Assembly (NCBI GenBank): GCA_018828125.1
Contig: JAHJWB010000019.1
Span: 186,001 to 250,000 of the forward strand
From: Gammaproteobacteria bacterium
GTDB taxonomy: Bacteria; Pseudomonadota; Gammaproteobacteria; Burkholderiales; Burkholderiaceae_C
Length of the DNA: 64,000 bases
Direction of reading: 5' to 3'
The notes below the pieces were generated by a model. It had not been told where the DNA came from and did no database searches. It was given only the letters and a program-made list of their open reading frames with translations. Made by a program: the position numbers and the translations under genes. Position 1 is the first letter of the stretch; the number at the start of each line of letters is the position of its first letter. Below are positions 51,543 to 60,325 of the stretch, one piece after another.

Positions 51543-53945
51543 TCAGTTGCGGACAGGCTTGCCCGTGGAGAGCATTCCGAGAATGCGCTCGTGCGTCTTG
51601 GGCTGAGCGATCAGGTGGCAGAACACCTTGCGCTCCAGCGTGAGCAGGTATTCCTCGCTCACCATCGAACCCGCATCCACATCGCCACCACAGACCACCT
51701 CGGCGATCATGGCGCCGATCTTGAAGTCATAAGCGCTGATGAAGCCGCCGTCGCGCATGTTGACCAGCTGGGCCTTGATGGTGGCCAGACCGCTGCGGCC
51801 CGCCACGGGGAACAGGCGCTTGTGCGGAGCACGCCAGCCGCTGGCAGCCATGGACTTGGCTTCGTTGACGGCCACGAACAGTAGCTCGTCCTTGTGGGGC
51901 ACGATGATGTCGCTATCCAACAGGAAGCCCAGTTTGCGCGACTCCAGCGCGCTGGTGCCCACCTTGGCCATGGCGGCGGCGGTGAAGCCTTCGGTCAGGA
52001 AGGGCAGGATGTCTTTGCCAGTGGATGCGGCCATGTTCTCGGCCGCGCGGCGGGCAATGTAGGTCAGGCCGCCAGCGCCGGGCACCAGGCCCACGCCCAC
52101 TTCCACCAGGCCGATGTAGCTTTCCATGTGGGCCACACGCTTGGCCGAATACACGGCCAGCTCGCAACCACCGCCCAGCGCCATGCCGTGGATGGCCGCG
52201 ACGACAGGCACCTGCGCGTAACGGATGCGCATCATCAGGTTCTGCAGTTCTTGCTCGATGCTCTCGACCGCATCGGCGCCGCCGACCATGAACGCTGGCA
52301 TGGTGGCTTCCAGGTCGGCACCCACACTGAAAGGCGCGTCGCCAGACCAGATCACCATGCCTTGGTACTCGGCCTCGGCCAGTTCCAGCGCTTCCATCAA
52401 CGCTTCCATCACTTCGGGGCTGATGGCGTGCATCTTGTTCTTGATGCTGGCAATCAATACCTGGCCGTCGAGCGTCCAGGTGCGCAGCGCCTTGGACTCG
52501 GCAATGGTGGTGCCAGCGGTGCGCCAGTTGGGCAGGCTGGTTTCGCCCAGCAGGGCCTCGGGGAAGATCTGGCGCTCGTACACGGGCAGCTGGCGGCGGG
52601 GCACGAACTTGTTCTGCGATGCACTCCACGAACCTTGCGCGGTGTGCACGCCACCGGCGTCGGCCACGGGGCCCTTGAAGACCCACTCGGGCAGCGGTGC
52701 CTTGCACAGGGCTTTGCCAGCGTCGATGTCTTCCTGAATCATCTTCGCCACTTCCAGCCAGCCTGCTTCTTGCCACAACTCGAAGGGGCCTTGTTTCATG
52801 CCAAAGCCCCAGCGCATGGCCTGGTCCACGTCGCGCGCGTTGTCGGCAATGGTGCCCAGGTGCACGGCGGCGTAGTGGAAGCTGTTGCGCAGAATGGCCC
52901 AGAGGAACTGGCCGGGCGCGCCTTCGGCGTTGCGCAGCAGGCGCAGGCGCTCGGCAGCGGGCTTCTTGAGCATGCGCGAGTACACCTCATCGGCCTTCTG
53001 GCCTGCTGGCACGTACTCTTCGCTTTCGAGCTCGAAGCGCATCACGTCGCGGCCGACCTTCTTGAAGAAGCCTGCCTTGGTTTTCTGGCCCAGGTTGCCC
53101 AGCTCCAGCAGCTTTTTCAGCACAGCAGGCGTGCCAAAGCTTTCGTAGAAGGGATCGGTCTCGATGCTCAGGTTGTCCTGCAGCGTTTTGATGACGTGGG
53201 CCATGGTGTCCAGGCCCACCACGTCGGCAGTGCGGAAGGTGCCGCTCGATGCGCGGCCCAGCTTCTTGCCAGTGAGGTCGTCCACCACGTCGTAGGTCAG
53301 GCCGAAGTTCTCGACTTCCTTCATGGTGGCCAGCATGCCGGCGATGCCGACGCGGTTGGCCACGAAGTTGGGCGTGTCGTGCGCGCGCACCACGCCCTTG
53401 CCCAGTCCGTTGGTCACAAAGGCTTCGAGCTGGTCCAGCACTTCGGGTTGGGTGGTGGGGGTGTTGATCAGCTCCACCAGCGTCATGTAGCGCGAAGGGT
53501 TGAAGAAGTGGATACCGCAGAAACGGGGCTTGATACTGTCGGGCAGCACTTCGCTCAATTTGGTGATCGACAAGCCCGAGGTGTTGGACGCCAGGATGGC
53601 GTGCTTCGCCACATGGGGCGCGATCTTGGTGTACAGGTCGAGCTTCCAGTCCATGCGCTCGGCGATGGCCTCGATCACGAGGTCGCATTCCTTGAGCAGG
53701 TGCATGTGCTCTTCGTAGTTGGCCTGCTGGATCAGCGCAGCATCGTCGGCCACGCCCAGGGGCGAGGGCTTGAGCTTCTTCAGGCCCTCAACGGCCTTGG
53801 TGACGATGCCGTTCTTCGGGCCTTCCTTGGCAGGCAGGTCGAACAGCACCACGGGCACCTTCACGTTGACGAGGTGCGCAGCGATCTGCGCGCCCATCAC
53901 GCCTGCGCCGAGCACGGCGACTTTTTTCACTTGGAATCGGGACAT
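51543..53945 (-). CDS. fadN: FadN-like 3-hydroxyacyl-CoA dehydrogenase / enoyl-CoA hydratase
   Basis: The 800-residue bifunctional enzyme has its domains in the reverse order of FadB. The NAD domain comes first (KKVAVLGAGVMGAQIAAHLV, then GIHFFNPSRYMTLVELI and dimerisation segments up to about residue 430), and the crotonase domain is C-terminal (FSVGADLEATM, HGMALGGGCELAVYSAKRVA). This matches Bacillus FadN and its Gram-negative relatives, which act with a thiolase and a long acyl-CoA dehydrogenase, both present here. The ATG at 53945 fits the family. Confidence 0.94.
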   Translation of the reverse strand: MSRFQVKKVAVLGAGVMGAQIAAHLVNVKVPVVLFDLPAKEGPKNGIVTKAVEGLKKLKPSPLGVADDAALIQQANYEEHMHLLKECDLVIEAIAERMDWKLDLYTKIAPHVAKHAILASNTSGLSITKLSEVLPDSIKPRFCGIHFFNPSRYMTLVELINTPTTQPEVLDQLEAFVTNGLGKGVVRAHDTPNFVANRVGIAGMLATMKEVENFGLTYDVVDDLTGKKLGRASSGTFRTADVVGLDTMAHVIKTLQDNLSIETDPFYESFGTPAVLKKLLELGNLGQKTKAGFFKKVGRDVMRFELESEEYVPAGQKADEVYSRMLKKPAAERLRLLRNAEGAPGQFLWAILRNSFHYAAVHLGTIADNARDVDQAMRWGFGMKQGPFELWQEAGWLEVAKMIQEDIDAGKALCKAPLPEWVFKGPVADAGGVHTAQGSWSASQNKFVPRRQLPVYERQIFPEALLGETSLPNWRTAGTTIAESKALRTWTLDGQVLIASIKNKMHAISPEVMEALMEALELAEAEYQGMVIWSGDAPFSVGADLEATMPAFMVGGADAVESIEQELQNLMMRIRYAQVPVVAAIHGMALGGGCELAVYSAKRVAHMESYIGLVEVGVGLVPGAGGLTYIARRAAENMAASTGKDILPFLTEGFTAAAMAKVGTSALESRKLGFLLDSDIIVPHKDELLFVAVNEAKSMAASGWRAPHKRLFPVAGRSGLATIKAQLVNMRDGGFISAYDFKIGAMIAEVVCGGDVDAGSMVSEEYLLTLERKVFCHLIAQPKTHERILGMLSTGKPVRN

Positions 53946-54012
53946 GGGTTGGGTTCCTGGTTGGGGCGTTGCGCAACACCGCAGGGGGTGCGCAAGGCCA
54001 CGGGAATGGGGT

Positions 54013-54450
54013 TTACTGGATGCGGATCCAGGTTTGCGTGCGGCCAAACGGGCCGATGGAGCCGCGCACTTCAAGCTTCTTGCCGCCCTCGACGGGGGTC
54101 ATGCGCAGGGTGTAGCTGCGGCCGTTCTCGGGGTCGAGAATCTTGCCGCCTTCCCACACTTCTTTGCCGTCGGCCTTTTTGGCGCCGCGGATGATCTCCA
54201 GCCCGAGGATGGGCTTGCCCTTACGGTCGTCCGAGCACTCGTCGCAGACATTGTCGGGCTTGGCGTCCTTGGACAGGCGCTTTTCCAGCGCTCCGTGCAG
54301 CACGCCGCCGCCAATGTCGCGAATGCGGATCTCGGCCTTGGCCTCGCCGGACTTGTCATCGATGTTGCGCCACAGGCCTTCGGGCGTCATCTGCGCCCAG
54401 GCCGGCAGCGCGCCCGCTACCAAAACAATAGCTGCTACCGCTTTGAACAT
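54013..54450 (-). CDS. DUF2147 periplasmic protein
   Basis: A 145-residue exported protein with a signal peptide (MFKAVAAIVLVAGALPAWA) and a DUF2147 core (TPEGLWRNIDDKSGEAKAEI, KPILGLEIIRG, WEGGKILDPENGRSY). Function unknown; DUF2147 proteins often sit near fatty-acid genes. The DNA for the first nine or so codons is a half-copy of the dispersed repeat. It lies between fadE and fadN in the operon. Confidence 0.9.
   Translation of the reverse strand: MFKAVAAIVLVAGALPAWAQMTPEGLWRNIDDKSGEAKAEIRIRDIGGGVLHGALEKRLSKDAKPDNVCDECSDDRKGKPILGLEIIRGAKKADGKEVWEGGKILDPENGRSYTLRMTPVEGGKKLEVRGSIGPFGRTQTWIRIQ
54420..54446. repeat. half-copy of the CTAGCGCTT repeat over the DUF2147 signal peptide
   Basis: CAAAACAATAGCTGCTACCG then CTTTGAA, matching the left halves of the copies at 46709 and 58645. 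It encodes part of the signal peptide and may have supplied or altered the start. Confidence 0.55.
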
Positions 54451-54495
54451 CTGCGCTCCCTGGCAAAAAGGCTTGAAATCCGCATCCGGCGCCGA

Positions 54496-56292
54496 TCAGG
54501 CCAGGGCCAGATCGGTGTCCATCAGCACCTTGCTGCCCGCACGGGCCGTGCGCATCAGCGTGGCAGTTTCGGGGAACAGCTTGGCAAAGTAGAAGCGTGC
54601 CGTCTGCAGCTTGGCACCGTAGAACGGGTCGGAGTTGCCGGCAGCAATTTCGCGCAGCGCGACCTGGGCCATGCGGGCAAACAGGTAACCGAACACCAGG
54701 TGGCCCGCCACGCGCAGGTAGTCCACGGCGGCAGCGCCCACTTCGTCTGGGTTCTGCATGCCCTTGAAGCCGATCTCGGTGGTGAACTTGGTCATCTGGT
54801 CGCCCAGCATGGCGACCGGATTGATGAACTCGGCCATCTTCTCGTTCACGCCCTCTTCTTCCACCAGCTGGCCAATCAGCTTGCCCAGCTTCTTGAGCGT
54901 GGCGCCCTGGTTGCCCAGCACCTTGCGGCCCAGCAGGTCCAGTGACTGGATGGTGTTGGTGCCTTCATAGATCATGTTGATGCGGTTGTCGCGCACGTAC
55001 TGCTCCATGCCCCATTCCTTGATGAAGCCGTGGCCGCCGAAAACCTGCATGCACGCGTTGGTGCTGATGTGGCCGTTGTCGGTGATGAAGGCCTTCACGA
55101 TGGGGGTGAGCAGGGCCACAAGTTCTTCGGAGTCCTTGCGCACTTTCTCCTCGGGGTGGCTGTGCACCTTGTCGAGCAGCAGCGTGCAGAAGATCTGCAA
55201 CGCGCGGCCGCCTTCGGCGTACGCCTTCGCGGTGAGCAGCATCTTGCGCACATCGGGGTGCACGATGATGGGGTCGGCATCCTTATCCTTGGCCTTCACG
55301 CCCGAGAGGCTGCGCATCTGGATGCGGTCCTTGGCGTAGGCCAGGGCGTTTTGGTAGGCCACTTCGGTCAGGCCCAGCGACTGGTTGCCCACACCCAGGC
55401 GGGCGGCGTTCATCATCACGAACATGGCAGCCAGGCCTTTGTTAGGCTGGCCCACCATGGTGCCGATGGCACCGTCGATGGCGATCTGCGCCGTCGCGTT
55501 GCCGTGGATGCCCATCTTGTGCTCCAGGCCCGTGCAGAAGATCGGGTTGCGCTCGCCCAGCGAGCCGTCGGCCTTGACGTTGAACTTGGGCACGACAAAC
55601 AGGCTGATGCCCTTGCTGCCCTTGGGCGCATCGGGCAGGCGGGCCAGCACCAGGTGCACGATATTGGCGGTCATGTCGTGTTCGCCCGCGCTGATGAAGA
55701 TCTTGTTGCCGGTGAGCTTGTAGGTGCCGTCGGCCTGGGGCTCGGCCTTGGTGCGCAAGAGGCCCAGGTCGGTGCCGCAGTGGGGTTCGGTCAGGCACAT
55801 GGTGCCAGTCCACTCGCCGCTGGTCAGCTTGGGCAGGTACAAGGCCTTTTGCTCTTCGGTGCCGTGGGCGTGCAGAGCTTCGTATGCGCCGTGCGACAGG
55901 CCGGGGTACATGGTCCAGGCCTGGTTGGCCGAGTTCATCATTTCGTACAGGCACTGGTTCAGCACAAACGGCAGGCCCTGGCCACCGTATGCAGGGTCGC
56001 AGGAGAGCGCCGCCCAGCCGCCTTCCACGTACTTGGCGTAGGCGTCCTTGAAGCCAGAAGGCGGCTTCACTTCATGGGTGGCCTTGTCCAGCACGCAGCC
56101 TTCGGTGTCGCCGCTGATGTTGAGCGGAAAGGTCACCTCGGCCGCAAATTTGCCAGCCTCTTCGATCACGGCGTTGATGGTGTCCACATCCACCTCGGCA
56201 TGGGGTGGCATTGCCTTGAATTCATCACTGACCTTGAGCACTTCGTGCATGACGAATTGCATGTCGCGCAGGGGCGGCGTATAGGTAGGCAT
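54496..56292 (-). CDS. fadE: long acyl-CoA dehydrogenase (FadE type)
   Basis: The 598-residue acyl-CoA dehydrogenase has an extra C-terminal domain of about 130 residues, as in the fatty-acid and 3-methylmercaptopropionyl-CoA dehydrogenase group. Motifs are CLTEPHCGTDLGLLRTKAEP, YKLTGNKIFISAGEHD, GLEHKMGIHGNATAQIAIDG, and the catalytic-region QVFGGHGFIKEWGMEQ with IYEGTNTIQSLDLLGRKVL. It lies 4 bp behind its TetR regulator gene, so both are certainly co-transcribed. Confidence 0.94.
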   Translation of the reverse strand: MPTYTPPLRDMQFVMHEVLKVSDEFKAMPPHAEVDVDTINAVIEEAGKFAAEVTFPLNISGDTEGCVLDKATHEVKPPSGFKDAYAKYVEGGWAALSCDPAYGGQGLPFVLNQCLYEMMNSANQAWTMYPGLSHGAYEALHAHGTEEQKALYLPKLTSGEWTGTMCLTEPHCGTDLGLLRTKAEPQADGTYKLTGNKIFISAGEHDMTANIVHLVLARLPDAPKGSKGISLFVVPKFNVKADGSLGERNPIFCTGLEHKMGIHGNATAQIAIDGAIGTMVGQPNKGLAAMFVMMNAARLGVGNQSLGLTEVAYQNALAYAKDRIQMRSLSGVKAKDKDADPIIVHPDVRKMLLTAKAYAEGGRALQIFCTLLLDKVHSHPEEKVRKDSEELVALLTPIVKAFITDNGHISTNACMQVFGGHGFIKEWGMEQYVRDNRINMIYEGTNTIQSLDLLGRKVLGNQGATLKKLGKLIGQLVEEEGVNEKMAEFINPVAMLGDQMTKFTTEIGFKGMQNPDEVGAAAVDYLRVAGHLVFGYLFARMAQVALREIAAGNSDPFYGAKLQTARFYFAKLFPETATLMRTARAGSKVLMDTDLALA

Positions 56293-56296
56293 GGGT

Positions 56297-57046
56297 TTAC
56301 TCCTTGGATGTGGTGGTTTGGTTGGAAACTTTGCGACGCGGAGCCGAGACGACCTTGGGGGACGCTGGGGACGCCAGAGACGCCGCGGTAGGCGCGCTGT
56401 AGCGCGCCAGAATGTTGTGAAACCCCCGGATGGCGCGGTCCAGCGAGCCGGGGTTTTGCAGAAAGCGGGCTTCGTAGTGCAGCGCCAGAATGAGGCCGTG
56501 GATCTCAAACAGCATCTGCTCGGCGTCCACATTTGCCTGCAACTCGCCCAACTCCTTGCACTGCTCGATGGCGCGGCGCATGGCGCTGTGCCAGGTCATG
56601 ACCGAACTAGCCAGCGCATCGCGCACTGGGCCGGTGCGGTCATCGAACTCCACGGCTCCACTGATGTAGATACAGCCCGAGTCGATCTCGATGGAGGTCC
56701 GCTTCATCCAGTTGTCGTACAGCGCATGCAGGCGGGCCAACCCGCGCGCAGCGGACATGGCCGGGTAGAACACTTCCTGCTCGAAACGGGTGTGGTACTC
56801 GCGGATGACGGAAATCTGCAACTCTTCGCGCGAGCCGAAGTGGGCAAACACGCCCGACTTGCTCATGCCAGTGACGTCGGCCAGCGCACCAATCGACAGC
56901 CCCTCCAGCCCGATGTGCGTGGCCAGCCCCAGTGCCGCTTCCACAATGGCCGCCTTGGTCTGCTGGCCTTTTTGCAAGGCGCGGCCCGTGCCACTGCGAG
57001 CGCGCGGAATGCGGGTGACCTGGCGGGTTTCGGTGGTGGCGGGCAT
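56297..57046 (-). CDS. TetR-family regulator of the fad operon
   Basis: The 249-residue repressor has a helix-turn-helix in IVEAALGLATHIGLEGLSIG and MSKSGVFAHFGSREELQISV, followed by a C-terminal helical domain of the TetR_C_33-like type. The N-terminus carries a basic leader and the C-terminus a basic Ser/Pro tail. It is the first gene of TetR-fadE-DUF2147-fadN-DUF4442-fadA and is preceded by a textbook palindrome at 57059, so it probably represses its own operon and responds to long-chain acyl-CoA. Confidence 0.92.
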   Translation of the reverse strand: MPATTETRQVTRIPRARSGTGRALQKGQQTKAAIVEAALGLATHIGLEGLSIGALADVTGMSKSGVFAHFGSREELQISVIREYHTRFEQEVFYPAMSAARGLARLHALYDNWMKRTSIEIDSGCIYISGAVEFDDRTGPVRDALASSVMTWHSAMRRAIEQCKELGELQANVDAEQMLFEIHGLILALHYEARFLQNPGSLDRAIRGFHNILARYSAPTAASLASPASPKVVSAPRRKVSNQTTTSKE

Positions 57047-57058
57047 GGTGCAAATAAA

Positions 57059-57072
57059 AACGAACGTTCGTT
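57059..57072. promoter_or_regulatory. palindromic TetR operator
   Basis: AACGAACGTTCGTT, a perfect palindrome, lies 12 bp upstream of the TetR start. The half-site CGAACG/CGTTCG is typical of AcrR/TetR-type operators. It differs clearly from the CAAGC motif used at 45.8 kb. Confidence 0.8.
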
Positions 57073-57159
57073 CTATTCTGCAGCAAATTCGCAGCCGGGC
57101 CAAAACCCCACCAAAAAATAGGGAGGTCCGCCAAAAACCTCTGTTGCGGCTGCGCCACC

Positions 57160-57186
57160 GAGGCGCAGACCGATCGTCTGCGCCTC
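57160..57186. terminator. perfect hairpin past slmA
   Basis: GAGGCGCAGAC-CGATC-GTCTGCGCCTC, 11-bp stem, about 20 bp beyond the slmA stop on the minus strand. No U-tract is adjacent, so it may need a factor or act to stabilise RNA. Confidence 0.5.
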
Positions 57187-57205
57187 TGTCGTTGGCTCGT
57201 CGGCG

Positions 57206-57868
57206 TTACAGCATCAGCGCCAGGCTGGCATCCAGATGTTCTGTGGGCATGCGCTTGAAACCGGATCTGGCATACCGCTGCAGACGCCCCACCGCAAACG
57301 CGGTCAGCACGCTGGCGGCGACCTGGGCATCCACTGTCGGGGTGTCCGACCCCACGGTGGTGGAGCGCAGGCACTGGCGCAGGGTGGACTCGATGCGCTC
57401 AAAGAACTGGTTCATGCGCTGCTGCAGCCGGTCGTGCTCAAACACCAGCGCGTCGCCCACCATCACACGCACCATGCCGGGGTTGCGTTCGCCAAACTGC
57501 AGCAACAAGGCCACGATGCGAGCAGCCTGGCGGGCGCCCACGTCGGCGGCCTGGGCCGGGTCCGGCACGTCGCGCCCGGTGATTTGCTGCACCAGGGTGA
57601 ACACAGCCTGCTCGATGAAGTCGATCAGGCCTTCAAACATTTGCGCCTTGCTGGCGAAGTGGCGGTACAGCGCGGCCTCGCTGACTGAAAGACGCGCAGC
57701 AAGCGCAGCCGTGGTGATGCGTTCGGCCCCCGGCTGCTCCAGCATCGAAGCCAATGCCTGCAGGATCTGCACCCGCCGCTCGCCGGGCTTGGGCCGCTTG
57801 CGCGCCGCAGGGGTATCCGCGGTATCGGAAGTGCTGGCGGGTTCAGGAAGGGGCGAGAGTTCGGACAT
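57206..57868 (-). CDS. slmA: SlmA-like nucleoid occlusion factor
   Basis: This 220-residue TetR-fold protein binds chromosomal sites and blocks FtsZ assembly over the nucleoid in gamma- and betaproteobacteria. The helix-turn-helix is GAERITTAALAARLSVSEAA then LYRHFASKAQMFEGLIDFIE, closely matching SlmA. The ATG at 57868 removes a Pro-rich extension. It follows argB, regulator and kinase genes on the same strand, a neighbourhood I associate with Burkholderiales slmA. Confidence 0.9.
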   Translation of the reverse strand: MSELSPLPEPASTSDTADTPAARKRPKPGERRVQILQALASMLEQPGAERITTAALAARLSVSEAALYRHFASKAQMFEGLIDFIEQAVFTLVQQITGRDVPDPAQAADVGARQAARIVALLLQFGERNPGMVRVMVGDALVFEHDRLQQRMNQFFERIESTLRQCLRSTTVGSDTPTVDAQVAASVLTAFAVGRLQRYARSGFKRMPTEHLDASLALML

Positions 57869-58073
57869 GCAGGACAGGGGGCTCTGGTGGGGCCTTGGGG
57901 CCGGTGGCACCCTGTGCCTCGGTCACGCGCCGGGTGGGCGGAAACCAGTCTGCGGCAGGGCGTAAATCATGTGTGGAAATGATTCTCGCACACGGTATGT
58001 GGCGTCTATCCCACGCCACCGCGGCCATGCGACGGCGTGCCCATCCCAAACAAAACCCAACGCTTGGCGCAGC

Positions 58074-59573
58074 CTACAAACGGAACACCACGGTCACGAG
58101 CAAGCCATGCCCTTGGTGGCCGGTGCCCAGCGTAAGAGACGCCCGGTGCACGCGAGCGATTTCGTCCGCAATCGCCAAGCCCAGACCCGTGCCCTCACCG
58201 ACCGTGCCCGGCACGCGGTAAAACCGCTGCGTGACGCGAACGCGCTCAGCCTCGGGCACACCGGGGCCATCATCTTCAACCTCTACGTACACCCGCGGTG
58301 GACCTGCGCGGCCCTGGCGCATGCCACAGCGGATGGTGACCATGCCTCCGGGCGGCGTGTACTTGATGGCGTTGTCCACCAGATTTGACAGCAGCTCACG
58401 GAGCAGCCAGCCGTGGCCGGTCACGTGAACGGGTTGCACATCCAGCCCCAGGTCCAGGCCTTTGCCGGTGGCGGGGTCCAGAAAGTTCTCCAGCAGCGTT
58501 TCGCACAGGTCCTTGAGGTCCACCCGCTGCGGGGGCTGCGCGTCCAGGCTGCGCGCATCGGCGCGCGACAGCGCCAGCAGCTGGTGCGCTAGTTGCGAAG
58601 TACGGCGCGTAGCGTTGCGCAACTTCTCGATCTGATCCACTCCCAAAACAATAGCACCTTGCGCTTTACCATCATGCGCTAGAACCTGTTTTCTATCAAA
58701 ATCTGGTAACGCAACGCGTGGAGGCGCTGCCGCCTTGGCCATCATGGCCCAAGCTTCTACCTGGGCCTGAAGGCCCGCCAACGGGGTGCGCAGCTGGTGG
58801 GCTGCATCAGCCACAAAGCGGCGCTGCCCTTCCGCCTGCGCGTTGACCAATGCAAACAGCCGGTTGAGTGAATGCACCAGGGGGCGTACCTCGGTGGGGG
58901 AGGAAGCTTCATCGATGGGACTTAGGTCGCGCGGGGAGCGGTGCTCCACCGCTTCGGCCAGGTCCACCAGGGGCTTGAATGCCCGGCGCACTGCCCAGTG
59001 AATGGCCAGCGCCGCGGCCGCCACCAGCACCAGGTTGGGCAGCAGCACGCGCAAAAAAAGTTGCTGGGCCCACTGCTGGCGCGGGTCAGACCCATCGGCC
59101 AGCGCCACCACCAGCTCGCCCGCCCCGGTGCGACCGCGCAGCACAGCCACCCGATAGGTCACCCCACCAAACTCCACGCTATGAAATTCCGGCGCCTGCG
59201 TAGTGGGCACCGCGCTGTGTACCCAGGCATCGCCCAGCAGCAGATTGCCTGCGACATCGCGCACGCTGAAGCCTGCAAATCCTGCGTTCTGACGCAAGAA
59301 CTCTTCGACCGGCGGCGCCAGAAGCAACAGAGGGGGTTCGTTATCGCGGATCGGCGGGGCCAGCACCGAATCTGCCAGCGCCGGCAGCAGCCGCAGCAAC
59401 CGCTGGTCGTGCCGACTGGCAGCCTCGTCGGCCGAGCGGTAGTCCAGCCACACTCCCACCAACGCCAACGCAAACAGGGGCAACACCAGCATGAACAGCA
59501 GCCGGTTGCGCAGATCCGATGTCATGGCGCGCAGCCCGGGCCGCTGGGAGGGAACGGGCCGGGGCTGCGTCAT
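58074..59573 (-). CDS. sensor histidine kinase, QseC/TctE-like
   Basis: The 499-residue inner-membrane kinase has two membrane helices (about 27-47 and 175-197) around a periplasmic sensor, a HAMP-like linker, phosphoacceptor H259 in VADAAHQLRTPLAGLQ, and ATP-binding motifs NLVDNAIKYTPPGG, DDGPGVP and GEGTGLGLAIADEIA. About residues 290-311 are encoded by an in-frame copy of the dispersed repeat, placed between the two DHp helices. Whether this insertion alters activity is unknown. It works with the response regulator 31 bp upstream; the signal is unknown. Confidence 0.93.
   Translation of the reverse strand: MTQPRPVPSQRPGLRAMTSDLRNRLLFMLVLPLFALALVGVWLDYRSADEAASRHDQRLLRLLPALADSVLAPPIRDNEPPLLLLAPPVEEFLRQNAGFAGFSVRDVAGNLLLGDAWVHSAVPTTQAPEFHSVEFGGVTYRVAVLRGRTGAGELVVALADGSDPRQQWAQQLFLRVLLPNLVLVAAAALAIHWAVRRAFKPLVDLAEAVEHRSPRDLSPIDEASSPTEVRPLVHSLNRLFALVNAQAEGQRRFVADAAHQLRTPLAGLQAQVEAWAMMAKAAAPPRVALPDFDRKQVLAHDGKAQGAIVLGVDQIEKLRNATRRTSQLAHQLLALSRADARSLDAQPPQRVDLKDLCETLLENFLDPATGKGLDLGLDVQPVHVTGHGWLLRELLSNLVDNAIKYTPPGGMVTIRCGMRQGRAGPPRVYVEVEDDGPGVPEAERVRVTQRFYRVPGTVGEGTGLGLAIADEIARVHRASLTLGTGHQGHGLLVTVVFRL
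58643..58706. repeat. CTAGCGCTT-family repeat inside the histidine kinase gene
   Basis: AAAACAATAGCACCTTGCGC, TTTACCATCA, TGCGCTAGAACCTG, TTTTCTATCAAAAT: same blocks and order as intergenic copies, with both arms partly kept. It encodes about 21 residues without breaking the frame. Confidence 0.8.
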
Positions 59574-59613
59574 GGCGGGCAATCAATCAGTGAGGCAGGA
59601 AGAATGAGCCGGA

Positions 59614-60306
59614 TCAGGGCGCCTGAAGTTCCAGCCGGTAACCGAAGCCGCGAATGGACCGCAGCGCCACCCCGTGAGGCTCCAGCTTGCCGCGCAGCCG
59701 AGATACGTAGACCTCGACCGCGTTGGGCGTGATTTCTTTGTCCCAGCCAGTCAACGCCTGCAGCAACTTGTCTTTGCTGGCGGGCTTGGGCGCGTTGATG
59801 AGCAAATATTCGAGCACCGTCCATTCGCGAGGACCCAGCTCGATGACCTGCTCCGAATCACCTATGCGAATGCTGGCGCGGCGCCCCGCGGTATCCAGCT
59901 CCAGCGGACCAAAACTGAGCACCGCCGTGGTGGCCGCCTGCGAGCGGCGAAGCAAGGCGCGCAGGCGCGCCAGCAGTTCGGGAAGCTCAAACGGCTTGAC
60001 CATGTAGTCGTCCGCCCCCAGGTCCAGCCCCTGCACACGGTCATGCAGGGCATCACGCGCGGTGAGGATGAGCACGGGCATCGAAGGGCTCGCCATGTCG
60101 GGCCGGCGCAGGCGTCGCGTCAGCTCCAGGCCATCCATCGCCGGCAGGCCGATGTCAATGATGGCGGCGTCAAACGATTCGGTACGCAGCACCTCTTCCG
60201 CGCGCTCACCGCTGCCCACCCAGTCCACCGCATAGCCCGCATCGGTAAGCCCGAGCTTGATGCCGCTGGCCACCATGACGTCGTCTTCGACCAATAGCAG
60301 GCGCAT
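59614..60306 (-). CDS. OmpR/PhoB-family response regulator, QseB/TctD-like
   Basis: The 230-residue regulator has phosphoacceptor D51 (AAIIDIGLPAMDG), switch residues in LILTARDA and YMVKPFELPEL, and a C-terminal winged helix (ELGPREWTVLEYLLINAP, VEVYVSRLRGKLEPHG). It is the cognate partner of the downstream kinase. It starts 19 bp beyond the argB stop, so it may be read from the argB transcript. Confidence 0.95.
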   Translation of the reverse strand: MRLLLVEDDVMVASGIKLGLTDAGYAVDWVGSGERAEEVLRTESFDAAIIDIGLPAMDGLELTRRLRRPDMASPSMPVLILTARDALHDRVQGLDLGADDYMVKPFELPELLARLRALLRRSQAATTAVLSFGPLELDTAGRRASIRIGDSEQVIELGPREWTVLEYLLINAPKPASKDKLLQALTGWDKEITPNAVEVYVSRLRGKLEPHGVALRSIRGFGYRLELQAP

Positions 60307-60325
60307 GGCAGTACTGAAAAACGGT

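Noticed and set aside
51894..54194. 766-codon open frame on the plus strand
   Set aside because: Shadow of fadN in high-GC DNA; His/Gln/Val-rich with no recognisable motif.
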